Part shown: in pieces, positions 27,543-35,010 of the stretch | How positions within the stretch are numbered: position 1 is the first letter of the stretch | How the letters are laid out: the number at the start of each line of letters is the position of its first letter | The notes under the pieces: model-generated | The model's input: the letters and a program-made list of their open reading frames with translations, nothing else | Told to the model about the DNA's origin: nothing | Database searches by the model: none | Assembly: GCF_027587175.1 (NCBI RefSeq) | Contig: NZ_JAPCID010000046.1 | Span: 1-64,000, forward strand | DNA length: 64,000 nucleotides | Origin: Solirubrobacter deserti | GTDB taxonomy: Bacteria > Actinomycetota > Thermoleophilia > Solirubrobacterales > Solirubrobacteraceae | Reading direction: 5' to 3' | Translations under genes and position numbers: made by a program

Positions 27543-27583
27543 GCCGCTCCATCCTACGAGCGTGACGTCGATCACTGGTGGGG

Positions 27584-27611
27584 TGGACTCGTCGGCCCGC
27601 TTCGCTACTCT
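27584..27611 (+). promoter_or_regulatory. Promoter of the candidate small RNA
   Basis: TGGACT (27584-27589) and TACTCT (27606-27611) are spaced by 16 bp, a reasonable housekeeping -35/-10 pair. They point rightward into a region with no open frame on the plus strand that ends in a hairpin terminator. Confidence 0.45.
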
Positions 27612-27616
27612 CAATG

Positions 27617-27735
27617 GCGTCGGATAGCGAAGGCAACCAGAGGGCGAGACCTTCTTCTGAACGTCCCCTTGCCAGCGAAAGCCGCCTGATCTTCCGATGG
27701 CCGAGAGTCCACCCACGGGTGGGCTTTCCGCGTTT
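27617..27735 (+). ncRNA. Candidate structured small RNA (about 115 nt), family not recognised
   Basis: The stretch lies between the DUF7668 gene and the radical-SAM gene. It is flanked by a promoter-like pair on the left and a terminator hairpin (27706-27725) followed by TTCCGCGTTT on the right. Nested complementary segments suggest one long imperfect hairpin: TCGGA pairs with TCCGA, GGCAA with TTGCC, and GGG with CCC around the apex. No protein with the local codon bias reads through it. It does not carry the conserved cores I know for SRP RNA, tRNA, 6S RNA or tmRNA. A riboswitch in the other orientation is less likely, since the terminator polarity favours the plus strand. Confidence 0.4.
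27706..27735 (+). terminator. Intrinsic terminator of the candidate small RNA
   Basis: An 8-bp stem (AGTCCACC paired with GGTGGGCT, one G-U pair) with a CACG loop is followed by TTCCGCGTTT. The U-rich side lies on the plus strand, which fixes the direction of transcription as rightward. Confidence 0.5.
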
Positions 27736-27746
27736 AAGGGCCCGTT

Positions 27747-28802
27747 TCAGGTCCAGTAGAGCAGCCGCGCGTTCGGAAGCGTGGCGGCGAGCGCGCGCTC
27801 GAAGAAGGCCTTGAGCGCGGCCATCACGGGCTTGGGATAGACGTGCTTGACACCGCCGAACTTCGTGCGCTTCTGGGCGCGCAGGTCGTCGTCCATCTCG
27901 AGTGTCGAGGCGGGATACCAGCTCCGCAGCACCGCCCGCGAGGTGTCGGTGAAGCGGTGCGTGATGCATTCGACGGTCAGGTCGGCGTCGAGTCCCTCGA
28001 GCGCGGCCGCGACGCGGTCCAGCAGCTCCTGATAACCAGCGTCCCAGTCCTCGAGCGGCATGATCGGTGCGATCGTCAGGCCCACCGGATAGCCCGCCGC
28101 GGCCAGCCGGCGCAGCGCCTGCAGGCGGGCGTCGAGCGGCGCCGTTCCGCCCTCGTAGCGCTTGGCCACGAGCGGCGCGTTGACGGACATGCGCGCCCGC
28201 GTGCGGCCGCCGTGGTCGAGGCGCAGGAGCTCGTCCACGGCATCGAACTTGGTCGTGAACCGCAGCTGCGTGCCGGGCCGGTCGGCGAAGTGCTCGATCG
28301 TCGCCGCGAGCGAGCCCGTGAGGTGCTCGATGCCCAGCGGGTCCGTGTAGCAGGAGGCCTCGAAGGTCGTGCCCTCATGCGCGCGTGCGTCCTGCTTGGA
28401 CGTCACCGTCCCCCGTCCCTCATAGGCCGCGAGCTCGCCGAGGATCTCGTCGAGGTTCGCGAAGGCGCGGGTGACCGGGGCGCCCGGCAGCGAGCCGGCC
28501 AGATAGCAGTATTGGCAGTGCGCCGGACACCCGCGCGCGATGTGGAACTGCCAGTCGGCGCTCGGCGGGATCGGCTGCGGGCGCCGCGCGCTCGGCGGAG
28601 CGACGACGACCGCGAGCGTCGACTTCGCGCGCCGGTACCGGTCGCGTTCATTGCCCTGTCTGAGGCTCGGCAGCCGGTCGGACGCCAGCCGCTCGACGGG
28701 GATGCCGAGCCGCTCGCAGCGCGCCGCGATCGCGTGCCCGTGCTCGAAGTCCAGCGCGGCGCGCGTGACCAGCACGTGCTTCGGCGTCCACAGCTTCGCC
28801 AT
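27747..28802 (-). CDS. Spore-photoproduct-lyase-like radical SAM protein
   Basis: 351 aa, cytosolic. The [4Fe-4S]/SAM cluster motif is C92-P-A-H-C96-Q-Y-C99-Y-L, the C-x3-C-x2-C spacing of this family. A-S-C-Y-T-D-P-L-G-I-E-H, F-T-T-K-F and S-V-N-A-P follow, and the C-terminus K-H-V-Y-P-K...L-L-Y-W is typical of SplB relatives. The family reverses a thymine dimer using a 5'-deoxyadenosyl radical. No sporulation gene is nearby, so this may be a general UV-repair or related enzyme, as in other non-endospore-forming bacteria. The gene is convergent with the candidate small RNA. Confidence 0.8.
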   Translation of the reverse strand: MAKLWTPKHVLVTRAALDFEHGHAIAARCERLGIPVERLASDRLPSLRQGNERDRYRRAKSTLAVVVAPPSARRPQPIPPSADWQFHIARGCPAHCQYCYLAGSLPGAPVTRAFANLDEILGELAAYEGRGTVTSKQDARAHEGTTFEASCYTDPLGIEHLTGSLAATIEHFADRPGTQLRFTTKFDAVDELLRLDHGGRTRARMSVNAPLVAKRYEGGTAPLDARLQALRRLAAAGYPVGLTIAPIMPLEDWDAGYQELLDRVAAALEGLDADLTVECITHRFTDTSRAVLRSWYPASTLEMDDDLRAQKRTKFGGVKHVYPKPVMAALKAFFERALAATLPNARLLYWT

Positions 28803-28847
28803 CCCAGTTGGTACGGCCGTGGGCGCGGCCGCGCTTACTTCGGCCGT

Positions 28848-29405
28848 TCAGCGCTTCGGCACGAGGATCTGCGCGAGGGCGCCGCTCTTGAAGCGCTCCT
28901 CTTCGACGACCTCGAACTTCAGGTGCGACCCGAGGTCGGCGAACGGGCTGCGTCCCGCGCCGATGGCGATCGGGACCGTCATCAGCTGGTACTCGTCGAC
29001 GAGGTCGAGACGGGTCAGCGACTGGGCGAAGCCGGGGCCGCCGTGAACGAGGACCGTGCCCGCATCGTCGCGGGCCTTGAGGTCCGCGATCGCCGCGGCC
29101 AGGTCTGCGCCGAAGAACTCGACCGGTCCCCAATCGCCCTGCGCCACGGTGCGGGAGAACACGGCCTTCGGCTTCTCGTTCATCGCCGTCGCGATCGGCC
29201 CCTCGGACGCGGCCCAGTGCGGACCCATGATCTCGTAGCTGCGGCGCCCCATCGCGTGCACGCCGGCCGCGTCGAGCGCGCGCCGGTTCCACGTGCCCGA
29301 GTCCTCGCCGAAGAACTCGAACATCCACTCGTGCGTCCCGTCAGGGCTGGTGACGAAGCCGTCCAGGGACATGACCATCTTGAGAACCACTTTGCGCTCG
29401 CTCAT
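28848..29405 (-). CDS. Dihydrofolate-reductase-family protein (RibD C-terminal type)
   Basis: 185 aa. The opening M-S-L-D-G-F-V, the middle A-M-G-R-R-S-Y-E-I-M and V-L-V-H-G-G-P-G-F-A-Q-S-L, and the closing L-D-L-V-D-E-Y-Q-L are hallmarks of the YyaP/RibD_C NADPH-binding fold. It probably reduces an unidentified small molecule; it is not a housekeeping DHFR. It sits in a leftward run eamA - this gene - radical SAM with 62- and 45-bp gaps. A second member of the same family lies at 44268-44813. Confidence 0.85.
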   Translation of the reverse strand: MSERKVVLKMVMSLDGFVTSPDGTHEWMFEFFGEDSGTWNRRALDAAGVHAMGRRSYEIMGPHWAASEGPIATAMNEKPKAVFSRTVAQGDWGPVEFFGADLAAAIADLKARDDAGTVLVHGGPGFAQSLTRLDLVDEYQLMTVPIAIGAGRSPFADLGSHLKFEVVEEERFKSGALAQILVPKR

Positions 29406-29467
29406 GCGGGCAAGGACGCCGCCGCGGCTCAGAACTCATCGCTGAGGTCGCCGGGTACCGCGTGCTT

Positions 29468-30349
29468 TCAGGCGGCAGTGCGACGGCGCGAGGGGTGCAG
29501 CTGCGCGGCGAGGATCGAGGCCAGCGCGACGACGAACCCAAGCGTCTGCAGCGCCGTGAGCGGCTGGTCGAGCACGAGCCATCCGAGCGCCGTGGCCACG
29601 ACGGGCGACAGCAACACGAGAAACGACACGGCGGTGACGGGGAGCCGGCTGAGGCCCTGGAACCAGAGCGCGTACGCGACGAGGCCGCCCATCACGGCGA
29701 GCCACGTGTAGCCGCCGATCGCGGCACCGTCCAAGGACGGCAGCGGCCGCTCGAAGACCAGCACGAGCGGGATGAACAGCAGCCCGCCGGCCGTGAGCTG
29801 CCAGCTGGTGAAGGCGAGCAGCCCGACGCGCTCCGGCCGGCCCCAGCGGCGCGTGAGCACGATGCCGGTGGCCATCGACACCGCCGCGCCCGCGGCGGCG
29901 AGGATGCCGACCAGGTCGAACGTCGCGTTCCCACGCAGGACCAGCAGCGAGACCCCCGCGACGCCGGCCGCGCCCCATCCGAGCCGCCACCCGGTCGGTC
30001 GCTCGTGGAGCAGCAGCAGGGCGAGCCCGGCCACGAGCAGCGGCTGCGTCGAGGTCACCGTGGCGGCAACGCCTCCCGGCAGCCGGTAGGCGGCGACGAA
30101 CAGCAGTGCGTTGAAGATCCCGATGTTGAGCAGGCCCAGGATCAGCGAGCGCCACCACCACTCGCCGTGCGGCAGACAGCGGGCGATCGCCAGCAGCACC
30201 AGGCCGCCCGGCAGCGCCCGCAGCACGCAGGACAGCAAGGGTGCGTCCGGCGGCAGGAACTCGGTCGTGACGAGATAGGTCGTGCCCCAGACGCAGGGCG
30301 CGATCGCGGCCAGCGCGACGGCGCCTCGGTTCAGACCTGAAAAGTTCAA
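29468..30349 (-). CDS. EamA/DMT-family transporter
   Basis: About 293 aa with ten hydrophobic helices in two EamA repeats (P-C-V-W-G-T-T-Y at the N-terminus; F-T-S-W-Q-L-T-A-G-G and L-S-P-V-V-A-T-A-L-G-W in the second half). The family exports metabolites or drugs across the cytoplasmic membrane; the substrate is unknown. No ATG or GTG fits the frame, so the start is most likely TTG 30347-30349, which sits right after a TAAAAT -10 box and would be nearly leaderless. The start codon lies inside a 14-bp palindrome shared with the divergent marR, which suggests repression by that regulator. Confidence 0.82.
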   Translation of the reverse strand: MNFSGLNRGAVALAAIAPCVWGTTYLVTTEFLPPDAPLLSCVLRALPGGLVLLAIARCLPHGEWWWRSLILGLLNIGIFNALLFVAAYRLPGGVAATVTSTQPLLVAGLALLLLHERPTGWRLGWGAAGVAGVSLLVLRGNATFDLVGILAAAGAAVSMATGIVLTRRWGRPERVGLLAFTSWQLTAGGLLFIPLVLVFERPLPSLDGAAIGGYTWLAVMGGLVAYALWFQGLSRLPVTAVSFLVLLSPVVATALGWLVLDQPLTALQTLGFVVALASILAAQLHPSRRRTAA

Positions 30350-30387
30350 CGTTGAACATTTTAGGCCGGGCGGTAGGGTTCCGTCAA
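30344..30387. promoter_or_regulatory. Overlapping divergent eamA/marR promoters with a palindromic MarR operator
   Basis: GTTCAACGTTGAAC (30344-30357) is a perfect 14-bp palindrome. On the plus strand its right half supplies TTGAAC (30352-30357), 16 bp from TAGGGT (30374-30379) and 7 nt before the marR ATG at 30387. On the minus strand TTGACG (complement of 30382-30387) lies 18 bp from TAAAAT (complement of 30358-30363), just before the eamA TTG start. A protein on the palindrome would cover the marR -35 and the eamA start region at once. Both transcripts would be leaderless or nearly so. Confidence 0.7.
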
Positions 30388-30908
30388 TGGACGACCACCT
30401 GGACCGGGTGCTTGCGCAGTGGAGGTCCGAGCGTCCGGACCTGCAAGCAGCGTCGATGGGCGTCGTCGGCCGCATCCAGCGCGCCAGCCGCCTGCTCGAA
30501 CGCTCGCTGGCCGAGAACTTCGCTCGCCACGGCCTGGAGTTGTGGGAGTTCGACGTCCTCGGCACGCTGCGCCGCTCAGGGCCGCCGTACCGGCTCACGC
30601 CCGGCGCGCTGTCGGAGAGCTCGATGGTCACCGCCGGGGCGATCACCAACCGGATCGACCGGCTCGTCCGCAAGGGGCTCGTGACCCGGGATACCGATCC
30701 GGACTCCCGCCGCTCGGTGATCATCACCTTGACCGAGCAGGGGCGCTCGATCGTCGAGGACGTGCTCGTCCCGCACATCGACCACGAGGACCGGCTCCTC
30801 GCGGTCCTGGACCGCGACGAGCGCGAGCAGCTGGCGGCTGTGCTGCGCAAGCTCCTGCTCGAGCTCGGCGACCGCCCCTCCCCCGCGATGCGCGTGCCCG
30901 AGCGCTGA
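30387..30908 (+). CDS. MarR-family transcriptional regulator
   Basis: 173 aa. The winged-helix region contains L-W-E-F-D-V-L-G-T-L-R-R-S-G, T-P-G-A-L-S-E-S-S-M-V-T-A-G-A-I-T-N-R-I-D-R-L and G-L-V-T-R-D-T-D-P-D-S-R-R, the recognition helix and D-x-R wing of the family. It likely dimerises and represses the divergent EamA exporter and itself through the palindrome at 30344-30357, released by a small-molecule ligand. The ATG at 30387 is favoured because the -10 box ends 7 nt before it. The gene is followed closely by an ACT-domain gene in the same direction. Confidence 0.9.
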   Translation: MDDHLDRVLAQWRSERPDLQAASMGVVGRIQRASRLLERSLAENFARHGLELWEFDVLGTLRRSGPPYRLTPGALSESSMVTAGAITNRIDRLVRKGLVTRDTDPDSRRSVIITLTEQGRSIVEDVLVPHIDHEDRLLAVLDRDEREQLAAVLRKLLLELGDRPSPAMRVPER

Positions 30909-30909
30909 C

Positions 30910-31272
30910 ATGAGCGACCGGACGCAGGACCTGCGCGTGCTGGACGGGCGCTACGTGATCGAGCCCTCGACACCACCCGCCGGGGCGGAGCTCCTGGCCG
31001 TCGTCTTCGGTCCGGACGGCCAGACGACGATCCGCCGCGACGACGCTGCCCGGGACGGCTGGGCGGCCCTGTGGAGCGGGGACCATCCTCACGACCCTTC
31101 GGCGACGGGGATGCTCAGCGCCATCGTGGCGCCGTTGGCGGCCGCCGACACGCCGGTGATGGTCGCTTCGACCTTTCACGCCGACCTCGTCCTGGTGCCC
31201 GCGGCCCGGCTGGACGACGCGCTCGCCGCGCTGCGCGCCGCCGGCCACCGCGTCGCGCTCGCCCAGGGGTGA
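30910..31272 (+). CDS. ACT-domain protein (CASTOR/POLLUX-type ACT)
   Basis: 120 aa, starting one base after the marR stop, so co-transcribed. The pattern L-D-G-R-Y-V-I, A-L-W-S-G-D-H, T-G-M-L-S-A-I-V-A-P-L-A-A-A, D-T-P-V-M-V-A-S-T-F-H-A-D-L-V-L-V-P is that of small ACT-domain proteins thought to bind amino acids or similar ligands. It may sense the substrate of the neighbouring exporter; this is inference from the operon only. No DNA-binding or membrane segment. Confidence 0.8.
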   Translation: MSDRTQDLRVLDGRYVIEPSTPPAGAELLAVVFGPDGQTTIRRDDAARDGWAALWSGDHPHDPSATGMLSAIVAPLAAADTPVMVASTFHADLVLVPAARLDDALAALRAAGHRVALAQG

Positions 31273-31408
31273 GCAGGTTCACCCCCAGGGTCGGTTGGAG
31301 CCCCGCCCGCCGGCCACCAAGATGTGCCTCACAGCGGCTGACCACCGCACGACAGACAAGGCCCCGGGCAGTTCCCTCCTCCCCCCGACACCCGCCGCCT
31401 TCCTCTCC

Positions 31409-31437
31409 GGCCGCCGCGCCTGACCAGCGCGGCGGCC
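31409..31437. terminator. GC-rich hairpin between convergent ACT and luxR genes
   Basis: A perfect 11-bp stem (GGCCGCCGCGC paired with GCGCGGCGGCC) with a 7-nt loop lies 8 bp beyond the luxR stop codon, in the gap between two convergent genes. It could terminate transcripts from both sides. Confidence 0.6.
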
Positions 31438-31444
31438 ACCCCTC

Positions 31445-32512
31445 TCAGCCCTCGAGCGCCGGCAGGAAGTGCTCCGCGAACAGCTTCGCGGTGAGCTCCG
31501 GCCGGCTGGCGACACCGACCTTGGCGAAGATCGACTTCACGTGATCGCGCACGGTGTGGCGTGAGAGCCACAGCGCCGAGGCGATCTCGTCCGTGGCCAG
31601 GCCGCGCACGAGCAGCTGGGTGACCTGCTGCTCGCGTTCGCTCAGCTCGTAGAGCTCGACCACGAGCGACGCGAGCTCGGCGCGCCGCGCGGGCTCGATC
31701 ATCACGGCGACGCGTTCGCCGGAGCCGCCGCGGTCGCGCAGGCACGCGGCGTGCAGGACCAGCCAGCGACCCGTGCGGGTGGCGACGCGGGCGCGCGGGA
31801 CGCCACCGGCGGCGTGGCGGGCGCGCAGGGCCACCGCGTGCACGGCGTCGGGCAGCTCGAGCCCGCCCGTGCCGATCTCCGCCAGCAGCTCCTCCGCCAC
31901 GAGGCTCACCGACTCGACCGCGCCGTCGGGCCCGAGGACGACCATGCCGGGAGCGTCCGCCGGCCGCGACTCGTCGACCGCCGCGAGCAGCAGCGCGGTA
32001 CGCAGTCCGTGCGCGACGTGGTCGCACAGCGAGCCGACGAACTCAGCTTCCGCGCGCGTGAAGTCCGGGTCGCCCTCGCGACGGGTGAGGCAGGCGACGC
32101 CCCAGCACGCGCCGCCGGTCGAGAACACGGCGCGCAGCTCGCCGCTGTAGCCGTTCGGGACGTGCAGGCGGCGATGGCGGGCGCTCAGCTCGGGGTCCCC
32201 GGCCGTCGCCTCGCTGAGGATCGCGACGCGCTCGGGCCGGCGGACGATCTCGCCGAACTTCGCAAAGTCGGGGGCCGTCAGCTCGTTCTCGAAGAAGTCG
32301 AGATGGAGCGCACCGTCGACGTTCTCGACCATCGCGTCCGTGTACAGCATCGTCGCCGGGTCGGTCGACAGCCACCCGGCCGACTGGTAGGGGACCAGTG
32401 GCCGCAGCTTCTCGCCGACCTGCGCGAACAGCTCACGCGCGGGCAGCCCGCTCGTACACGTCCGAATGATTGCGTCACGGGCGAGGTCACCTTTGAGGCC
32501 GAGCGGTCCCAT
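31445..32512 (-). CDS. LuxR-type HTH regulator with GAF-like sensory domain
   Basis: 355 aa from ATG 32510-32512. The N-terminal 200 residues (L-F-A-Q-V-G-E-K-L-R-P-L-V-P-Y, then W-G-V-A-C-L-T-R-R-E-G-D-P-D-F-T) have the look of a GAF-like ligand domain. The C-terminal HTH is L-S-E-R-E-Q-Q-V-T-Q-L-L-V-R-G-L-A-T-D-E-I-A followed by S-R-H-T-V-R-D-H-V-K-S-I-F-A-K. No receiver domain is present, so it is not a classical response regulator. The gene is divergent from a cupin gene, with an inverted repeat between them. An in-frame extension upstream is possible. Confidence 0.85.
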   Translation of the reverse strand: MGPLGLKGDLARDAIIRTCTSGLPARELFAQVGEKLRPLVPYQSAGWLSTDPATMLYTDAMVENVDGALHLDFFENELTAPDFAKFGEIVRRPERVAILSEATAGDPELSARHRRLHVPNGYSGELRAVFSTGGACWGVACLTRREGDPDFTRAEAEFVGSLCDHVAHGLRTALLLAAVDESRPADAPGMVVLGPDGAVESVSLVAEELLAEIGTGGLELPDAVHAVALRARHAAGGVPRARVATRTGRWLVLHAACLRDRGGSGERVAVMIEPARRAELASLVVELYELSEREQQVTQLLVRGLATDEIASALWLSRHTVRDHVKSIFAKVGVASRPELTAKLFAEHFLPALEG

Positions 32513-32572
32513 GGCGGGATCGTACGGGCGCCACCGCCGCGCGTGGAATCCCTCAGCTGCGGGATTGGACGG

Positions 32573-32602
32573 ATGGCCAGGACCACGGACCATCCTGGCC
32601 AT
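32573..32602. repeat. 10-bp inverted repeat over the cupin start (candidate operator)
   Basis: ATGGCCAGGA (32573-32582) and TCCTGGCCAT (32593-32602) are exact inverted copies separated by 10 bp, centre to centre 20 bp, or two helical turns. The right half includes the first two bases of the cupin ATG (32601). It lies in the luxR-cupin intergenic region, so the LuxR-type protein is the obvious candidate to bind it. An mRNA hairpin over the start codon is the alternative. Confidence 0.55.
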
Positions 32603-33074
32603 GACCACGACGCTCTCCACCGCAGAAACATTCGCCTTTATGGGCGAGGTCGTCGCCGTCCGGCTTCCCGCCGAACGCACGGCCGGCGCCGTCTCGATGC
32701 TCGAGCACCTCGCACCGCAGGGCATGGCCACGCCCCTGCACGTCCAGCCCAACGAGGACGAGGTCTTCTACGTCCTCGACGGCCGCATCACCGTCCACCT
32801 CGACGGCGAGGTCTCCGAGGCGGGCGCGGGCGACGTCGTCCTCCTCCCGCGTGGCGTCCCCCACGCCTTCCGGGTCGACTCCGAGCGGGCGCGCATCCTC
32901 GCGCTCTCGGTGCCCGGCCACCACGAGCGCTTCTTTCGGCTCGCGGGTGACCCGGCCGACACCTTCGAGCCCGCCGCGGCCGCGACCGCCGACCCGCCGG
33001 ACTTCGCCCGCATGACCGCCGCGGCCGCCGAATCGGGGTTCGAGATCCTGGGGCCGCCGCCGTTCGAGGGCTAG
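32601..33074 (+). CDS. Single-domain cupin protein
   Basis: 157 aa. Cupin motif 1 is H-V-Q-P-N-E-D-E-V-F-Y-V-L-D-G and motif 2 is L-P-R-G-V-P-H-A-F-R-V. His, Glu and the second His are in place to bind a metal (H-x3-E-x6-G, then P-x4-H). It may be a quercetinase-like or ligand-binding cupin; the substrate is unknown. It is divergent from the LuxR regulator, which probably controls it. Its end overlaps a possible short reverse gene by 4 bp. Confidence 0.85.
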   Translation: MTTTLSTAETFAFMGEVVAVRLPAERTAGAVSMLEHLAPQGMATPLHVQPNEDEVFYVLDGRITVHLDGEVSEAGAGDVVLLPRGVPHAFRVDSERARILALSVPGHHERFFRLAGDPADTFEPAAAATADPPDFARMTAAAAESGFEILGPPPFEG

Positions 33075-33205
33075 GCGAGGATCGGATTGTCGTCTGCGTC
33101 GGTTACGGACAGCACGCTGATTGGAAGCTTGCCCGCTGCGTCCTGAACGAGCGCGCGCTCTCGGATGACGATCGCCGAAGCGAACTCCGCCGTCGAGACC
33201 CTCAT
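33071..33205 (-). CDS. Possible small protein (44 aa)
   Basis: The ATG at 33203-33205 opens a 44-codon frame beginning M-R-V-S-T-A-E-F-A-S-A-I-V-I and ending D-N-P-I-L-A. It has mostly G/C third positions but no clear ribosome-binding sequence, no domain and no recognised relative. It may be real, or the end of a decayed gene. It sits between the cupin and FkbM genes. Confidence 0.3.
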   Translation of the reverse strand: MRVSTAEFASAIVIRERALVQDAAGKLPISVLSVTDADDNPILA

Positions 33206-33260
33206 GCATCCCACCGGCTGGAGCGGTCTCTTGACGAGCACGCCCAGGCGGCCCGGCTCG

Positions 33261-34127
33261 TCAGCGGGCGGCGCGCCGGCGCAGTTGGGCCACGCGCCGG
33301 CCGACGGCAGTTTCGGCAAGGCCGGGCAGCGAGGTCAATGCCTGGCGGAGGCCTGGGGCAGCGACCGCGCGCGCGTACCGCGAGCCCTCCACCTTCCGCA
33401 GCCGCCGCGGGTGCCGGTTGACGAGCACGAGCACGCCGTACTCGTCGGTCTGCGCCCGCTCGCGGTAGCGGTCGTCGCCCAGATACGGAGCCCAGGGGTA
33501 CGCCGTCGAGCGCTCGACGACGAACGTCTCGGCCGTCACGCGCTCGATCTCGCGACGCCGCTCGAGGTCGTGGTACTCGAGCATGATCAGCGACACCGCG
33601 GTGAGGTCGAGCGCAACGAGAATGGCCAGCTCGCACCCTTCGACGTCGAGCTTGATGATGTCGGCGGGGGGCAGGTCACGCGGGTGCACGACCGGGACCT
33701 CGATGCTCTCCGCGGCGTCTGCGCCGGAGAGGAACTCCGTCGCGACCGGCGCCAGCGCCGCCTCGATGTCGCCGCCGCCGCGGCGAACGAGCCCGGTCGA
33801 AGCCGCGTCCATCGGGTAGACGGCGGCGTGCACGCGGTGGATTTTCGGATGGTCCCGTGTGTTGCGCTTCAGCAGCGCGAACGTCTCCGGATCGGGTTCG
33901 TAGGACGTGATCGTGCTGCCCGGCCAGCGCAGCTGCGCCCACAGCGCGAACGCACCGACGTTGGCGCCCAGGTCGAGTATGGCCAGGTCCCGGCCGGCGT
34001 ATGGAGCGTCGTACTCGCCTCCGAAGACGTCTTGTGCCGCGGACGCGACCTCCGATCGCATGATCGGCGAAAGCCCACTCAGGTCGAGCGCGACCGGGAT
34101 GACCGCCTCGAAGACGTGCTCGCCCAT
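33261..34127 (-). CDS. FkbM-family SAM-dependent methyltransferase
   Basis: 288 aa. The SAM-binding motif I is L-A-I-L-D-L-G-A-N-V-G-A-F-A-L-W, and Y-E-P-D-P-E-T-F-A-L-L-K-R-N is the acidic-loop motif. D-I-I-K-L-D-V-E-G-C-E is the FkbM hallmark. These enzymes O-methylate sugars or other hydroxylated metabolites. No glycosyltransferase or pathway genes are close, so the substrate is open. It is the last intact gene before a decayed stretch. Confidence 0.88.
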   Translation of the reverse strand: MGEHVFEAVIPVALDLSGLSPIMRSEVASAAQDVFGGEYDAPYAGRDLAILDLGANVGAFALWAQLRWPGSTITSYEPDPETFALLKRNTRDHPKIHRVHAAVYPMDAASTGLVRRGGGDIEAALAPVATEFLSGADAAESIEVPVVHPRDLPPADIIKLDVEGCELAILVALDLTAVSLIMLEYHDLERRREIERVTAETFVVERSTAYPWAPYLGDDRYRERAQTDEYGVLVLVNRHPRRLRKVEGSRYARAVAAPGLRQALTSLPGLAETAVGRRVAQLRRRAAR

Positions 34128-34229
34128 GGCGGGAGCGTAACCGCTTGGGCGCGGCGCGGGGGACGGTCGAACCCCGGTGCGTGCGCCGTCCGGTCGCAGG
34201 GGTCCTCAGCGGCGCAGGTCGAACGGGAA

Positions 34230-34528
34230 GGGCGTTTCGATGCAATGGATGAGGTCTTCAAGCGCGACCAACGCGCGACCGACATCTGCGACGAGAACCC
34301 CGGCGCCCTGCTCCAGTGGCCGTGCTACGGCGGCCTCGGCCAACGCTGGGAGTTCGATCAGGTTGGGCCGGGGGCGTTTTACAGCGTCATCAAGAACGTC
34401 TACACCGGCTTGGCCATCAACCAGGCCGGCCCCACGACGGCGCCGGGCGGTCGTCATCCAATGGCCGCCGACGTCGGGCGACAAACGAGCGGCTCGTGAT
34501 CGCGCCCGTGCAGTCCTCCACCCACTGA
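34230..34528 (+). pseudogene. Frame-shifted ricin-B-type lectin remnant
   Basis: Three frames read in turn reconstruct the end of a beta-trefoil lectin: G-A-L-L-Q-W-P-C-Y-G-G-L-G-Q-R-W-E-F and Y-T-G-L-A-I-N-Q-A-G in one frame to about 34448, V-V-I-Q-W-P-P-T-S-G-D in a second to about 34483, and N-E-R-L-V-I-A-P-V-Q then a stop (34526-34528) in the third. The Q-W repeats are the ricin-B signature. At least two indels and the missing upstream portion make it non-functional. Such domains are usually attached to secreted glycosidases. Confidence 0.6.
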
Positions 34529-34585
34529 CGTCGACCACCTGATCGGAACAACGCTCGCGGTGAGTCGGGATGGCAAGACGCAGGG

Positions 34586-35010
34586 CGGTATCCGGCGGAG
34601 GTCCGCGAGCCGGTGCGGATGGTGTTGGACATGAGCGCGAGTACGCGTTGTCGTCTGCGGCAAATCGCGGCGCACGACGAGCCCCGATGAGGCCGCAGAT
34701 CGTCCGGCCGCTTTCGGCCGAGCGTGACTTCACCGCGTCTGCGCCCAATCGCTTGCGGTGGCGGATTTCACGTAGTCGGGCTACCGGCTGGCGCGCAGTT
34801 GATCTGCCACAACGACGCCGGCAGTCAGTACCTGAGCTTCGCCTTCACCCAACGGCTCATCGACGCCCGCGTCGACGCCTCCGTCGGCGCGTCGGCGACG
34901 CTTACGACAACGCCTCGCCGAGACCACGATCGGCCTGTTCGAACCGAGAAGATCCGCCGCGAGAGCCGCTGGAAGACCCCTCGCCGGTATCGAGCTGGCC
35001 GCTCGGTCAA
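34586..35010 (+). mobile_element. Degraded IS3-family insertion sequence remnant
   Basis: A short OrfA-like start, R-Y-P-A-E-V-R-E-P-V-R-M-V-L-D-M, runs to a stop at 34688-34690. OrfB fragments in shifting frames follow: E-R-D-F-T-A-S-A-P-N-R-L, then L-I-C-H-N-D-A-G-S-Q-Y-L-S and T-Q-R-L-I-D-A, then V-G-D-A-Y-D-N-A-S, then a T-I-G-L-F-E-type piece. These match DDE transposases of the IS3 family in the right order, with internal deletions. No terminal inverted repeats were identified. The element is dead and runs into the 3' end of the epimerase gene. Confidence 0.65.

Noticed and set aside
34586-35010. Considered as an active IS3 element
   Set aside because: The transposase is in several frames, has internal deletions and a premature stop, and no terminal repeats were found.
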